From DASZZV01 sp035544835 (lineage in GTDB: Bacteria > Acidobacteriota > Thermoanaerobaculia > Gp7-AA8), in the NCBI GenBank assembly GCA_035544835.1, contig DASZZV010000368.1, forward strand, positions 1 to 44,697: a stretch of DNA of 44,697 nucleotides, given 5' to 3'. The translations under genes and the position numbers were made by a program. Under the pieces are notes generated by a model. That model worked only from the letters and a program-made list of their open reading frames with translations, was not told where the DNA came from and searched no databases. Shown here piece by piece: positions 15,703 through 24,319 of this stretch; the first letter of the stretch is position 1; each line of letters opens with the position of its first letter.

Positions 15703-18700
15703 CTACCCCAGCAACAGCTCCAGATCCTCGACATCCAACCGCCGGATCAGGCTGTCTTCCGCGGCAATGATCGAGTCGGCCAGGGCCCGCTTACTGTTCT
15801 GCAGCTCCAGGATCTTTTCCTCGACGGTATCTCTCGCCACCAACCGATAGGCAAAGACATGCCGGTCCTGTCCGATGCGGTGGGCGCGATCGATGGCCTG
15901 CGCTTCCGCGGCCGGATTCCACCAGGGATCGAGCAGGAAAACGTAGTCCGCCGCGGTCAGGTTCAACCCGACTCCACCGGCCTTGAGACTGATGAGGAAG
16001 AGCTTCACTTCCGGATCGTTCTGGAAGCGCTGCACCTCGGCTTCCCGGTCGCGGCTGCTGCCATCGAGATAGCAGTAGGTGATCCCTAACTCGTCCAGAC
16101 GCCCCCGCACGATGGCCAGAAAACTGGTGAACTGTGAGAAAACGAGTGCCTTGTGGCCGCCGGCGATAACGCTTTCCAGTTCCGGGAAAAGCGTCTCCAG
16201 CTTCGCGCTCGGCTGGCCGGCCCGACTCGGGTCGATGAGTCCCGGATGACAGGCCGCCTGTCGCAAACGAAGCAGTGCCTCCAGGACCTGAATCTTCGAC
16301 TTGTTGATACCGTCGCTCTTGACCTTCGACATGAGCGAGGCCCGGTAGTACGACCGCAGTTCCTCGTAGTGTTTCCGCTGTTCCGGCTCCAACTCGCAAT
16401 AGAGCGTCTGTTCCATGCGCGGCGGCAGTTCGGGAGCTACATGCTCTTTCGTCCGGCGCAGGATGAAAGGGCGTAGTGCGCGCGCCAGCATCTCGCGCGA
16501 CTCGCTTCCCCCAACCTCCGCCCCCGGTCCCCGCAACCGGAAGGCCGTCGAGGCTCCGAGCAGGCCGGGATTCAGAAACTCGAAGAGACTCCAGAGCTCG
16601 CCGAGGTGATTCTCGATCGGCGTGCCGCTCAAGGCCAGCCGATGACGGGCCTGAAGGAGTCTCGCCGCTTTCGCCGACTGACTCAGGGCGTTCTTGATGG
16701 CCTGGGCCTCGTCGAGAATCACATACTCGAAATGAGCCGCGGCCAGATGCCTGATATCGCGCCGCAGCGTTCCATACGTCGTCAGAACCAGATCGTAACC
16801 GCGGAAGTGCCCGTTGCCTCTGGTGCGATCCATGCCGGTGTGGTCGAGGACTCTGAGCTGCGGTGTAAACCGCTTCGCCTCGGCCATCCAATTGAAGATC
16901 AGAGATCGCGGCGCGACGACCAGCGAAGTCGGACGGTTCTCTCCAGCGGTAGCACGAATGGAGTCGAACAGCGCCAGGACCTGCACGGTCTTGCCGAGCC
17001 CCATGTCGTCGGCCAGACAACCTCCGCACTCGACATCTCGAAGGAAGCCGAACCAGCTGAGGCCGAGTTTCTGATACGGTCGGAGCTCACCCTGAAAACT
17101 CGCCGGCGGATCGATCGGTCGCAGTTCGCTGGAGGCAGCGAAGCGGCTGCGAAGCTCGCGAAAGTTCTCATCGAATGTGACTTCTTCCTGCTGCGCCAGC
17201 ATGGCGTCGATCAGAATCGCCTGCGCTGCCGGAAAGCGAATTGTTCCCTCACTCACCTCGGAAAGCGAGAACAGCGGCGCCATGCGCGCCAGCCATTCCT
17301 CGGGAAGGAGGCCGACTGTGCCGTCGTCGAGCGTTACGAAGTTCTCGCCACGACGAACGGCAGCGAGGAGTCGCGGCAACGCCACGTCCTGCTCTCCGTA
17401 TCGGACTCCCCCTTCCATCTCGAACCAGTCCACACCACTACGCATCTCGGCCCGGACTTTGCCGGGCAACCGGAACGCTCCCTGCTCGGCCTCGACAACC
17501 CATCCTTCCGAGACGAGCGTTCGAGCGAGGTGGGGAAGTTTGTCGCGTCGAATCGACATGGCCCCGTTGAGACGACGGTGTCCGGCAAGCTCCGTGACGC
17601 GCCGCATCGCCGCAGCTTCGGCCATGATGTCGCGCACGAGAATCTCCTCGCCGCGCCGGATTCGGCGGCGAGGCTGGTCGAATCCGATCAGCGAGCCGTC
17701 GTAGTCGAAGAGGACCTCGCCGCGAAGACTGTTGGTCGCCGCTCCCCTGCTCGTCACCTGGAGACGGGGGCGGGGAACGGCAAAGACCTCGTTCCAGGTC
17801 AGCTCCGGAGGCAGCTCCAGCTGCGGAAGCGAGTCAGCACTGCTGAGCTCCTCGATGAGTGTGTCCTTATCACGGAGAGGAATCTCCAGCGTCCCTTCCG
17901 TTCGCAACAGTGAGATCCAGCTCCACGCCTCGGCATCGAAGCGCGCAATCCGATCCTCGGTGATCAGGTAGCCGTCCGGTAGAAGAATGGAGGGGTCGCT
18001 CAACGCCATGTTCTCCCCATTGCGCTTGAAGAAGCCTTCGATCCGATAAGCGGCTTCCTCTCTTCCCACACGAACGGCGAACGACCAGGGCTCGGCGAGG
18101 TCGAGCATGATTGGCCGGCCCGGCTCGTCATTGGAAACGAAGTGCACGAGCCGGCCCGTGGCAGCAAGTTTCGGAAGCAGTACCTCGATCGTCGAGCCAT
18201 CGAGGCGAACGGACGACGGCGTTTTCTCGGCCGGGTCTACGTAGTACGGATTCACCGGGCGAGGCAGCAGCGTGAGGATTTCGTAGTCGCGTTCATCGGG
18301 CAGATCACTGAGGTGCAACCGGGGGATGCTGAATGGCTTCAGCCGTGTCCAGTCGCCACTCTTCTTTCTGGATCGGGACAGAATCTGCAGCGACATGCCG
18401 TGCAATCGATCGCCATTCGCCGCGATCGCATAGAACACTTCCAGCGAATCCTCGGCGATGAAGCGTGTTCGCCGTTGTTCGCGAGATGCGCTCTGGATGT
18501 TGCGGAGAACGGTTCGCCACCTCCCACTGGCTCCCGGCGTTGCGGCCGGGTCGCGCCACTCCTCGCTGATATCTCCATCGTCGACGAAGTGGTCCCCTGC
18601 ACCTTCCTCGTCATGACGGTGCAGACGGAGAGTCGCCGGCGTTCTCGAGCCGAACAGGTTGGTCTCACTGACTTCGAGCACCGTGGCCCAGATGTGCTTG

Positions 18701-18924
18701 CAGATCGTCGACTCCGTTTCGAAGTAGGGACAACTGCAACAGACAACCAGTTCGGAACCACTGCGATGGAGCGCGATCTCGTAGGTCGTCGATCCCCGCA
18801 CCGTAGCGTCGATGAAATCGCGACTCTGCTGATGGAGCTGAACCCGGCGTTCGTCGTAGTACGTCTTTCCGCGGTCCCGGACGGATGGTGCAACCTGACG
18901 CGAGAGGACGGAGTGAAAAGTCAT
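15703..18924 (-). CDS. SWIM-finger SNF2-family helicase/ATPase
   Basis: 1073 residues. The N-terminus carries a SWIM zinc finger (C63-S-C65 ... C75-K-H77). A long middle region (about 90-600) is specific to bacterial SNF2 proteins. The C-terminal Swi2/Snf2 ATPase has DDMGLGKT (about 640), LDEAQAIKN, SGTPIENHLGELWSLFEFLN, VFSQFTSFL, and DPWWNPAAEAQAIDRAHRIG. Such proteins are dsDNA translocases; the cellular role in bacteria is little known, with links to transcription recycling and defence in some relatives. No defence partner is adjacent here. It is flanked by hairpin elements on both sides and probably transcribed alone. Confidence 0.92.
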   Translation of the reverse strand: MTFHSVLSRQVAPSVRDRGKTYYDERRVQLHQQSRDFIDATVRGSTTYEIALHRSGSELVVCCSCPYFETESTICKHIWATVLEVSETNLFGSRTPATLRLHRHDEEGAGDHFVDDGDISEEWRDPAATPGASGRWRTVLRNIQSASREQRRTRFIAEDSLEVFYAIAANGDRLHGMSLQILSRSRKKSGDWTRLKPFSIPRLHLSDLPDERDYEILTLLPRPVNPYYVDPAEKTPSSVRLDGSTIEVLLPKLAATGRLVHFVSNDEPGRPIMLDLAEPWSFAVRVGREEAAYRIEGFFKRNGENMALSDPSILLPDGYLITEDRIARFDAEAWSWISLLRTEGTLEIPLRDKDTLIEELSSADSLPQLELPPELTWNEVFAVPRPRLQVTSRGAATNSLRGEVLFDYDGSLIGFDQPRRRIRRGEEILVRDIMAEAAAMRRVTELAGHRRLNGAMSIRRDKLPHLARTLVSEGWVVEAEQGAFRLPGKVRAEMRSGVDWFEMEGGVRYGEQDVALPRLLAAVRRGENFVTLDDGTVGLLPEEWLARMAPLFSLSEVSEGTIRFPAAQAILIDAMLAQQEEVTFDENFRELRSRFAASSELRPIDPPASFQGELRPYQKLGLSWFGFLRDVECGGCLADDMGLGKTVQVLALFDSIRATAGENRPTSLVVAPRSLIFNWMAEAKRFTPQLRVLDHTGMDRTRGNGHFRGYDLVLTTYGTLRRDIRHLAAAHFEYVILDEAQAIKNALSQSAKAARLLQARHRLALSGTPIENHLGELWSLFEFLNPGLLGASTAFRLRGPGAEVGGSESREMLARALRPFILRRTKEHVAPELPPRMEQTLYCELEPEQRKHYEELRSYYRASLMSKVKSDGINKSKIQVLEALLRLRQAACHPGLIDPSRAGQPSAKLETLFPELESVIAGGHKALVFSQFTSFLAIVRGRLDELGITYCYLDGSSRDREAEVQRFQNDPEVKLFLISLKAGGVGLNLTAADYVFLLDPWWNPAAEAQAIDRAHRIGQDRHVFAYRLVARDTVEEKILELQNSKRALADSIIAAEDSLIRRLDVEDLELLLG

Positions 18925-18966
18925 TCGGGATCAGAACCGCGGAGACGGTCGTGGAAATCCCGCACG

Positions 18967-19101
18967 GTGTCATCCCGAGCCGCAGCGAGGGATCTGGGCG
19001 GGGGCCCTGCGCTCGCGGCGGAAGGCAGCTCGCACGTTTGTTCGCGACGCAAAGGCCACGAGGCCCCCACCCAGATCCCTCGCTGCGGCTCGGGATGACA
19101 C
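18967..19101. repeat. Hairpin element family B, complete copy
   Basis: Arms starting GTGTCATCCCGAGCCGCAGC and ending with its complement (GGGATGACAC) enclose a loop of about 55 bases with its own GGGGGCC/GGCCCCC pairing. It lies 43 bp upstream of the SNF2 start. Partial copies are at both ends of the window. Confidence 0.88.
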
Positions 19102-19127
19102 CCAGTCAACGAACTCGCCGCTCACAT

Positions 19128-19148
19128 TTCTCAATTCCCAATTCTCAA
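19128..19148. repeat. Heptamer array, unit TTCTCAA
   Basis: TTCTCAA, TTCCCAA, TTCTCAA, just downstream of the 3' end of the second DUF4388 gene. Confidence 0.65.
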
Positions 19149-19171
19149 TTTCAGCCCCTTCGGGCATCACT

Positions 19172-20293
19172 TTACGTCAGCGAAATAATCGAATCCTTCA
19201 GCAGCCTCTGAAAGATCAGCAGGGCGTCGATCTCCCGCATCGGGCTGATCTTCATGATCGACCCGAGGTCCCACATGCCGTTGATTCTCGAGAGGATGAA
19301 CCCTTCATTGGGGGTGAAGTTCATCGAGCCTATCTCGTCGAAGGTCTTGATGAGCCTGGGGATCTTCGCCGGGGCGATTCCCAGTTTGTTGATCTCGGCT
19401 CCGATGAGAGCCTCGGCGCCCTTGAGTGCATTGGTGACTTTTGCGTTGGTAGGCTCGAGGTTCTGCGCGGCTTTCAGGATCCGCAGGGCCTTGGCGAAGT
19501 CTCCTCCCCGCAGGGCTGTCTGGGCCTTGGTGAGCAGGCCGGCTATTTCGTCTTCGTCGCTCGACACGGCGAAGATGTCTTCTTTCGGCGCCGGCGGAGG
19601 CTCGACGAGGCGCACGAATCCCTCGCGAATCAACTCGAAGACCGTCTTGGCGACGACGAAGTGCGACGAGCGGCTCTCCAGGGTCAGCTCTTCGATGGAA
19701 CGCTGGCCGTTGATGGCCTGAACGATTCGCTTCTGGGCCACGTTCAGACTGGTCACGTCGGCCGTCTTCTCCATCACTGGCACGAGCGACTTGTTGGGCA
19801 CCAGCTTGCGAATGCGGTCCCATTCGTCGATGCGCCTGGTTCCCTCCATGATGATGCCGGTGACATCGATCTGCAGACGCACCATTTCCATACTCGGAAG
19901 CTCGTTGTCCTTGAAGTGAAAATCGCCCTCACTCCACAGAAAGATCTCGTAGATCTCCTCTTCGGCTTTGAGGCGCAAAAGCCGAAGCAGGTCTTCCTCG
20001 CTGATGGCGTTGATGGTAACGAGGATCTTACCGAGCAGAATCTTCGACTGGGCCTGAACTTCCATGGCCTTCTTCAACTCGGCTTCGTCGATGAAGCCAT
20101 GGCTGACGAGAAACTGCCCGAGATACGAACGCGGGTCATTGGAGGCAGAGGAAATCACCCGCCCCTTCTCGAAGAAGATCCGTTTCTCGATTCCGCCAGC
20201 GTTGACACTCAGCGTCCCGGTTTTCTGCGCGAGGCTGAGCCACTGCAGCAGATCACCAGGCGCCATCGTGCGAAGATTTCCAGAGATTCCCAT
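19172..20293 (-). CDS. DUF4388 (PATAN-type) regulatory protein 2
   Basis: 373 residues. An N-terminal DUF4388 domain (MGISGNLRTMAPGDLLQWLS, TLSVNAGGIEKRIFFEKGRV, SNDPRSYLGQFLVSHGFIDE) is followed by a second helical module, and a TPR-like stretch (LLTKAQTALRGGDFAKALRI) near 260-300. The C-terminus (GFILSRINGMWDLGSIMKIS) resembles the winged-helix-like end found in many of these proteins. It is likely a cytoplasmic adaptor in a signalling pathway. It is related to the protein at 7242-8348 but is not a recent duplicate. It is not followed by other genes in the same unit. Confidence 0.82.
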   Translation of the reverse strand: MGISGNLRTMAPGDLLQWLSLAQKTGTLSVNAGGIEKRIFFEKGRVISSASNDPRSYLGQFLVSHGFIDEAELKKAMEVQAQSKILLGKILVTINAISEEDLLRLLRLKAEEEIYEIFLWSEGDFHFKDNELPSMEMVRLQIDVTGIIMEGTRRIDEWDRIRKLVPNKSLVPVMEKTADVTSLNVAQKRIVQAINGQRSIEELTLESRSSHFVVAKTVFELIREGFVRLVEPPPAPKEDIFAVSSDEDEIAGLLTKAQTALRGGDFAKALRILKAAQNLEPTNAKVTNALKGAEALIGAEINKLGIAPAKIPRLIKTFDEIGSMNFTPNEGFILSRINGMWDLGSIMKISPMREIDALLIFQRLLKDSIISLT

Positions 20294-20333
20294 CCCGATA
20301 AGAGCAGCGAATTATAGCAGCCGAGCGGGAGGT

Positions 20334-20396
20334 CTCGTTGCTCGTTGCTCGTTGCTCGTTGCTCGTTGAACGTTGAACGTTGAACGTTGAACGTTG
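20334..20396. repeat. Heptamer array, CTCGTTG x5 then AACGTTG x4
   Basis: Nine consecutive 7-bp units with no interruption; the unit switches once from CTCGTTG to AACGTTG. It lies 40 bp upstream of the DUF4388 gene and within the 333-base divergent gap before the mutase gene. The rest of that gap is family A copy 3 and no gene. Confidence 0.9.
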
Positions 20397-20451
20397 AACT
20401 CGTTGCTTCGAGTTGCATAACGCACAGACCAGCAATCGGCAACTGCCTTTT

Positions 20452-20570
20452 GTGTGGCACAGGCACTCTTGCCTGTGGGCCACGGCGTCGAGCCGTGGCG
20501 TTTCTGTGGATTGGTTACAGGGAAGTCGGCCTCGACGGCCGACACACAGGCAAGAGTGCCTGTGCCACAT
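20452..20570. repeat. Nested-hairpin element, family A copy 3
   Basis: Same design as copy 1, with arms GTGTGGCACAGGCACTCTTG and the complement, inner GCCACGGC-GTCGA-GCCGTGGC and GTCGGCC-TCGAC-GGCCGAC. The loop between differs from copy 1 but keeps a TTTCTGT/ACAGGGA pairing. The right arm ends CCACAT instead of CCACAC. Confidence 0.9.
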
Positions 20571-20626
20571 AAGAGACCGGGAGCAACAACAAGCAACGAA
20601 TAGAATAAGAGCCACTCGAGGAAACC

Positions 20627-22249
20627 ATGACCAGAAAAGAACACAAGCCGGGGAACATCGAGACGAGCTCGGGAATCGAGATTCCTCCCTCATTCGATGA
20701 CCATTCCCTGCAGGATCGCGGCTTCCTTCCGTCGCGCGATCTCAACCAAGCCGGTGAGTATCCCTTCACGCGTGGTGTGCAGCCCACCATGTACCGAGGA
20801 AAGTTGTGGACCATGCGGCAGTACGCCGGCTTCTCGACTGCTGAAGAATCGAACCGGCGTTACAAGTATCTGCTGGAGCGAGGCACCACGGGGCTGTCGG
20901 TAGCGTTCGACCTGCCGACGCAGATCGGCCTCGACTCGGACGATTCCCTCGCTCGCGGCGAGGTCGGCAAGGTGGGCGTGGCCATCGACTCGGTCGAAGA
21001 CATGGAAACGCTGCTGCACGACATCCCGCTGGACAAGGTGTCGATCTCGATGACCATCAACGCACCGGCGGCCATCCTGCTGGCCATGGTGCTGGTCGTC
21101 GCCGAGCGACGAAAAACGCCCTGGCCGGCACTCAGCGGAACGGTGCAGAACGACATTCTGAAAGAATACGCGGCCCGCGGAACATATATCTTCCCCCCGA
21201 AGCCATCGATGCGACTGGTCACTGACATCTTCGAGTTCTGTTCTACGGAAGTACCGAAGTGGAACACGATCTCGGTGTCGGGATATCACATCCGAGAGGC
21301 TGGAGCGACCGCCGTACAGGAGGTCGCCTTCACGCTCGCCAACGGCCTCGAATATGTGAGAGGCGCCGTCGAGCGCGGACTCGACATCGATCGCTTCGCT
21401 CCCCGCATCTCGTTTTTTTTCAATGCTCACAACAACTTCATCGAAGAAATCGCGAAGTTCCGCGCAGCGCGCAAGCTCTGGGCGACGATGCTGCAGGAGC
21501 GGTACGCACCGAAGGATCCCCGCTCCATCGCCCTTCGCTTCCACGCACAGACGGCAGGTTCCACACTCACCGCTCAGCAACCGGAGAACAACATCGTGCG
21601 TGTGGCCTATCAGGCCATGGCGGCCGTACTGGGAGGTTGCCAGTCCCTCCACACCAACTCCCGCGATGAGGCCCTGGCATTGCCTACCGAGGAGTCGGCA
21701 AAGATCGCCTTGAGAACGCAACAGATACTGGCCTTCGAGACTGGAGTCGCGGCGATGGTCGACCCGCTTGGCGGTTCCTATGCTGTCGAGGCACTCACGC
21801 TCGACATCGAACGGGAAGCGAGAGAGATCATCGAGAAGATCGACGAGATGGGCGGCGCTCTGGCGGCCATCGAATCGGGCTTCGTGCAGGGAGAGATCGG
21901 TGACGCCGCTTACAAAGCGCAACGCGCCATCGAAGAGAAAATCGACGTCGTCGTCGGCGTGAATCAGTTCACCGACGAGCAGAAAGTGGACCTGCCGACC
22001 CTGAAAATCGGCGAAGAGATCGAAGGGCAACAGGTGGGAAGGCTTCATACGCTGCGCGAAGAGCGCGACGGCAATCCTCAGTCAAAGCAACGGAGCACAG
22101 CAGCATTGGCGGAGCTCGATCGAATGGCGAAGTCCGGAGGCAACCTCATGCCCGGCATCGTGGAAGCGGTGCGAAGTCGATGCACCCTCGGCGAGATCGT
22201 AACGACACTCAAGGCGACCTTCGGCGAACACGTCGACCAGGGGTTTTAG
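20627..22249 (+). CDS. Methylmalonyl-CoA mutase-type large (catalytic) subunit
   Basis: 540 residues, only the catalytic TIM-barrel half. YAGFSTAEESNRRYKYLLER and GLSVAFDLPTQIGLDSDD are hallmark motifs, as is SGTVQNDILKEYAARG; HAQTAGSTLTAQQPENNIVR is also conserved. The cobalamin-binding domain (DxHxxG) is absent, so this is a split-type acyl-CoA mutase needing a separate small B12 subunit, which is not in the window. The reaction is likely methylmalonyl-CoA to succinyl-CoA, but isobutyryl- or ethylmalonyl-type specificity cannot be excluded. GAGGAAACC precedes the ATG. Confidence 0.9.
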   Translation: MTRKEHKPGNIETSSGIEIPPSFDDHSLQDRGFLPSRDLNQAGEYPFTRGVQPTMYRGKLWTMRQYAGFSTAEESNRRYKYLLERGTTGLSVAFDLPTQIGLDSDDSLARGEVGKVGVAIDSVEDMETLLHDIPLDKVSISMTINAPAAILLAMVLVVAERRKTPWPALSGTVQNDILKEYAARGTYIFPPKPSMRLVTDIFEFCSTEVPKWNTISVSGYHIREAGATAVQEVAFTLANGLEYVRGAVERGLDIDRFAPRISFFFNAHNNFIEEIAKFRAARKLWATMLQERYAPKDPRSIALRFHAQTAGSTLTAQQPENNIVRVAYQAMAAVLGGCQSLHTNSRDEALALPTEESAKIALRTQQILAFETGVAAMVDPLGGSYAVEALTLDIEREAREIIEKIDEMGGALAAIESGFVQGEIGDAAYKAQRAIEEKIDVVVGVNQFTDEQKVDLPTLKIGEEIEGQQVGRLHTLREERDGNPQSKQRSTAALAELDRMAKSGGNLMPGIVEAVRSRCTLGEIVTTLKATFGEHVDQGF

Positions 22250-22264
22250 TCAGAGCGCAAATCC

Positions 22265-22400
22265 CCGGAGTGGCGACATCCTGTCGCCTGGCTCGGCGCC
22301 ATCCCGTGGCGCCGCCTCGTGGGATGAAGAAGTTCTTCGCATTACAGGACGGCGGCGCGGGACGCCGCCGAGCCAGGCGGCAGAGATGCCGCCACTCCGG
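22265..22400. repeat. Nested-hairpin element, family G
   Basis: Arms 22265-22298 and 22366-22400. Inner hairpins: GGCGACA-TCC-TGTCGCC on the left; on the right arm the equivalent is GGCGGCA-GAGA-TGCCGCC. Between the arms is GGCGCCA-TCCCG-TGGCGCC facing GGCGGCG-CGGGA-CGCCGCC. The left/right differences preserve pairing. The right part encodes the C-terminus of the neighbouring membrane protein. Confidence 0.85.
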
Positions 22401-23337
22401 TTGCCGTCGCCGGACGCGCCAGCCACATCCCCACCGCAAACACCCCCACCCCGGCAACCGCCGGCGCGAGATGGCTAACGCTCAGATAGCCGATCACGGG
22501 ATGGATGCCGATGGCGGTCGAGAAGCCGAAGAGCCCGGCGATCCCGAGTGCCTGCCACAGGCTGCGCGACGGACGCCCGTACAACACCGAGAGAAACATC
22601 GCCAGGCCGCAGGAGACGAGTGCGCCTCCAAACCCGGCCCGGTCATGAGCGATCAGCGGAAGCAGGTGGGGATTGATACGGCTGATTGCATCGCGGCCAG
22701 CCTGTATGAATTCGAGATCCTGAGGCACGAAGACCCGAGTGGCGCCAACGGTCATGATGGTCAACCCGGCCGCGATCATCCCAAACGTGGAAGCGAGCAA
22801 CAGCAAACGACCGCGACCGGCGCGGGATTGGAAGTCCAACGAAGCAGGCTTGACCAACTCCTGCCGGAGTCGCCGTGTCCGCGCCAACGCCATGAGAAAC
22901 AGGGGCGCCAGAGCGAGTGTGGCGGCCCCGTGCCAGGTATCGAGATAGCCAAATTGCAGATAGGACAGGAAGCTCAGAAAACCGGCACCGCCGCTGGTCC
23001 CCAGCGCCCACCACGCCCACCCTTCCCTTCTCCGCAAGGGAAACTCGGCCAGCCAGAGATACATCACCCCGATCGACAGCAGCACGCCACCGAAGGAGAC
23101 CCGGTCGTGCATCATGAAATGAACGATGCGGCAGCCATAGAAAGCGCAGAGCTGGCCGGCGTCCATCCCGAGGAACGCAGTATCCTGCGGCAGGAAATGG
23201 CCCGTTGCGGCCTGAAACAGAACGAATACTCCCGCCCCGATCAAAGCGAGTGCGATCAGCTTGAACAGCGATCGCCCGTCACCGAGGAGCACAGTAACAA
23301 AGCCCTCATCGGCTTCCGTCTCGGGAATTGCGCTCAT
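22342..23337 (-). CDS. Polytopic membrane protein with an internally duplicated HDR-FGG motif
   Basis: 331 residues and about eight hydrophobic segments. Two halves share a pattern: FLPQDTAFLGM ... MMHDRVSFGGVLLSIGVMYL in the first, and FVPQDLEFIQ ... IAHDRAGFGGALVSCGLAMF in the second. This points to an ancient internal duplication with HDR-x-FGG as the conserved core, placed at a membrane edge. I recall no characterised function for this pattern. The last ~19 codons come from the hairpin element at 22265-22400, so the C-terminus may be a recent replacement. The start is one base past the desaturase stop, so both are one transcript. Confidence 0.8.
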   Translation of the reverse strand: MSAIPETEADEGFVTVLLGDGRSLFKLIALALIGAGVFVLFQAATGHFLPQDTAFLGMDAGQLCAFYGCRIVHFMMHDRVSFGGVLLSIGVMYLWLAEFPLRRREGWAWWALGTSGGAGFLSFLSYLQFGYLDTWHGAATLALAPLFLMALARTRRLRQELVKPASLDFQSRAGRGRLLLLASTFGMIAAGLTIMTVGATRVFVPQDLEFIQAGRDAISRINPHLLPLIAHDRAGFGGALVSCGLAMFLSVLYGRPSRSLWQALGIAGLFGFSTAIGIHPVIGYLSVSHLAPAVAGVGVFAVGMWLARPATATGVAASLPPGSAASRAAVL

Positions 23338-23338
23338 G

Positions 23339-24148
23339 TCAGAAGAGTAGCTTGATCGGCTTCAATCCGGCGCGGGCAAAATGGGGATCGAGTCGCGCCG
23401 CCAGGCCCGGCCAGTTGTGATGCGGGACACCGGGGTAGAGGTGGTGCTCGAGGTGATAGAGGTGCTCCATGGCCAGCCAGGAGAGAACCCGGCCGCGAAA
23501 GAGTCTCGTCTGTGTCATCTCCGTGGCGCCGGAAGGATTGTGTGGGATGTAGGCGGTGATGACTGGAAAGATCCAGCTCCCGCCGATCATGAGCAGGGCA
23601 AAAACGATTGGTGCGATCGTGCGCGGAATCGCCGCCAGGCTTGCACCGAACAATATCGTGGCGGCGGCGCATTCGGCGATGGCCCAGGGACGATGCGCAC
23701 CGGGCCGGCGCATGGCAAAGAACCACAAGCGAGGTTGCAGCGTGGGTCCTTCGACGAGCGCACGCCAGAAAGACATCCGGGATGCGGCCCCCTCGAGATC
23801 GTCTTCAGCGGGAAAGCTGGCGTGATGGTGGAGATGAACGACGCGATAGGCGTGCCCGCTTCGGAAAGCCATCAGCTCGATGATCGACAGGAGCAGCTCG
23901 TTGAGCCAACGCGGAAGCCGCAGGGTGCGATGCACCAGGTCGTGCGAGATCGAGCCATAGGTGAGAAAGCTCAGCAGGACCGGGCACACCAGCGCGGCCA
24001 GCCACTCTCCTTGTGCCGCCAGCACGAAGAAGAGGGCGACAAGCACGAAGGGAGTTGCGAGAGTGAAGACTCGCTTCCAGATGGGAACGACCAGAAGATC
24101 GCGCCCCAGCTCCTCGAGAGACGGCAATGCGCTTCCGTCTGTGGTCAT
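23339..24148 (-). CDS. Membrane fatty acid desaturase / hydroxylase
   Basis: 269 residues with four or more hydrophobic segments and the three histidine boxes of membrane di-iron enzymes: HDLVHR (69-74), HLHHH (105-109) and HLEHH (232-236, in MEHLYHLEHHLYPGVPHHNW). This family inserts double bonds in acyl chains or hydroxylates carotenoids; the short length and YHLEHHLYP pattern fit either. It is directly followed by the HDR-FGG membrane protein, which may be an accessory or electron-transfer partner (inference from adjacency only). Confidence 0.87.
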   Translation of the reverse strand: MTTDGSALPSLEELGRDLLVVPIWKRVFTLATPFVLVALFFVLAAQGEWLAALVCPVLLSFLTYGSISHDLVHRTLRLPRWLNELLLSIIELMAFRSGHAYRVVHLHHHASFPAEDDLEGAASRMSFWRALVEGPTLQPRLWFFAMRRPGAHRPWAIAECAAATILFGASLAAIPRTIAPIVFALLMIGGSWIFPVITAYIPHNPSGATEMTQTRLFRGRVLSWLAMEHLYHLEHHLYPGVPHHNWPGLAARLDPHFARAGLKPIKLLF

Positions 24149-24284
24149 GATGTCGCCGGAGTGACGATTCTACTCTCGAATATTCAATCTATCTCGTAAT
24201 CAGGTAGTAGGTCAGTTTGATGGTTATGCGGTTATACGTGGTTTTCGCGCCCGGCTTGTCGAGAACCTACACTTGCCATCCGGC

Positions 24285-24317
24285 TTGACCTGACATGTAC
24301 TTTGCATTACAAAGTAC
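24285..24317 (+). promoter_or_regulatory. Putative promoter with overlapping operator palindrome
   Basis: A TTGACC -35-like hexamer at 24285-24290 is followed after 17 bases by TACAAA (24308-24313). The perfect dyad GTACTTTG-N5-CAAAGTAC (24297-24317) covers the spacer and the -10. A start site seven bases on would be the ATG at 24320, giving a leaderless transcript. The TACT/AGTA dyad resembles PadR-family operators; the regulator is not in the window. Confidence 0.55.
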
Positions 24318-24319
24318 TC

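Noticed and set aside
16606..17913. 435-codon frame antisense to the SNF2 helicase
   Set aside because: The helicase motifs are complete on the other strand; the antisense product looks like composition-driven noise.
20690..22048. Open frame antisense to the mutase large subunit
   Set aside because: No recognisable product; it mirrors the coding strand and lacks a ribosome-binding site.
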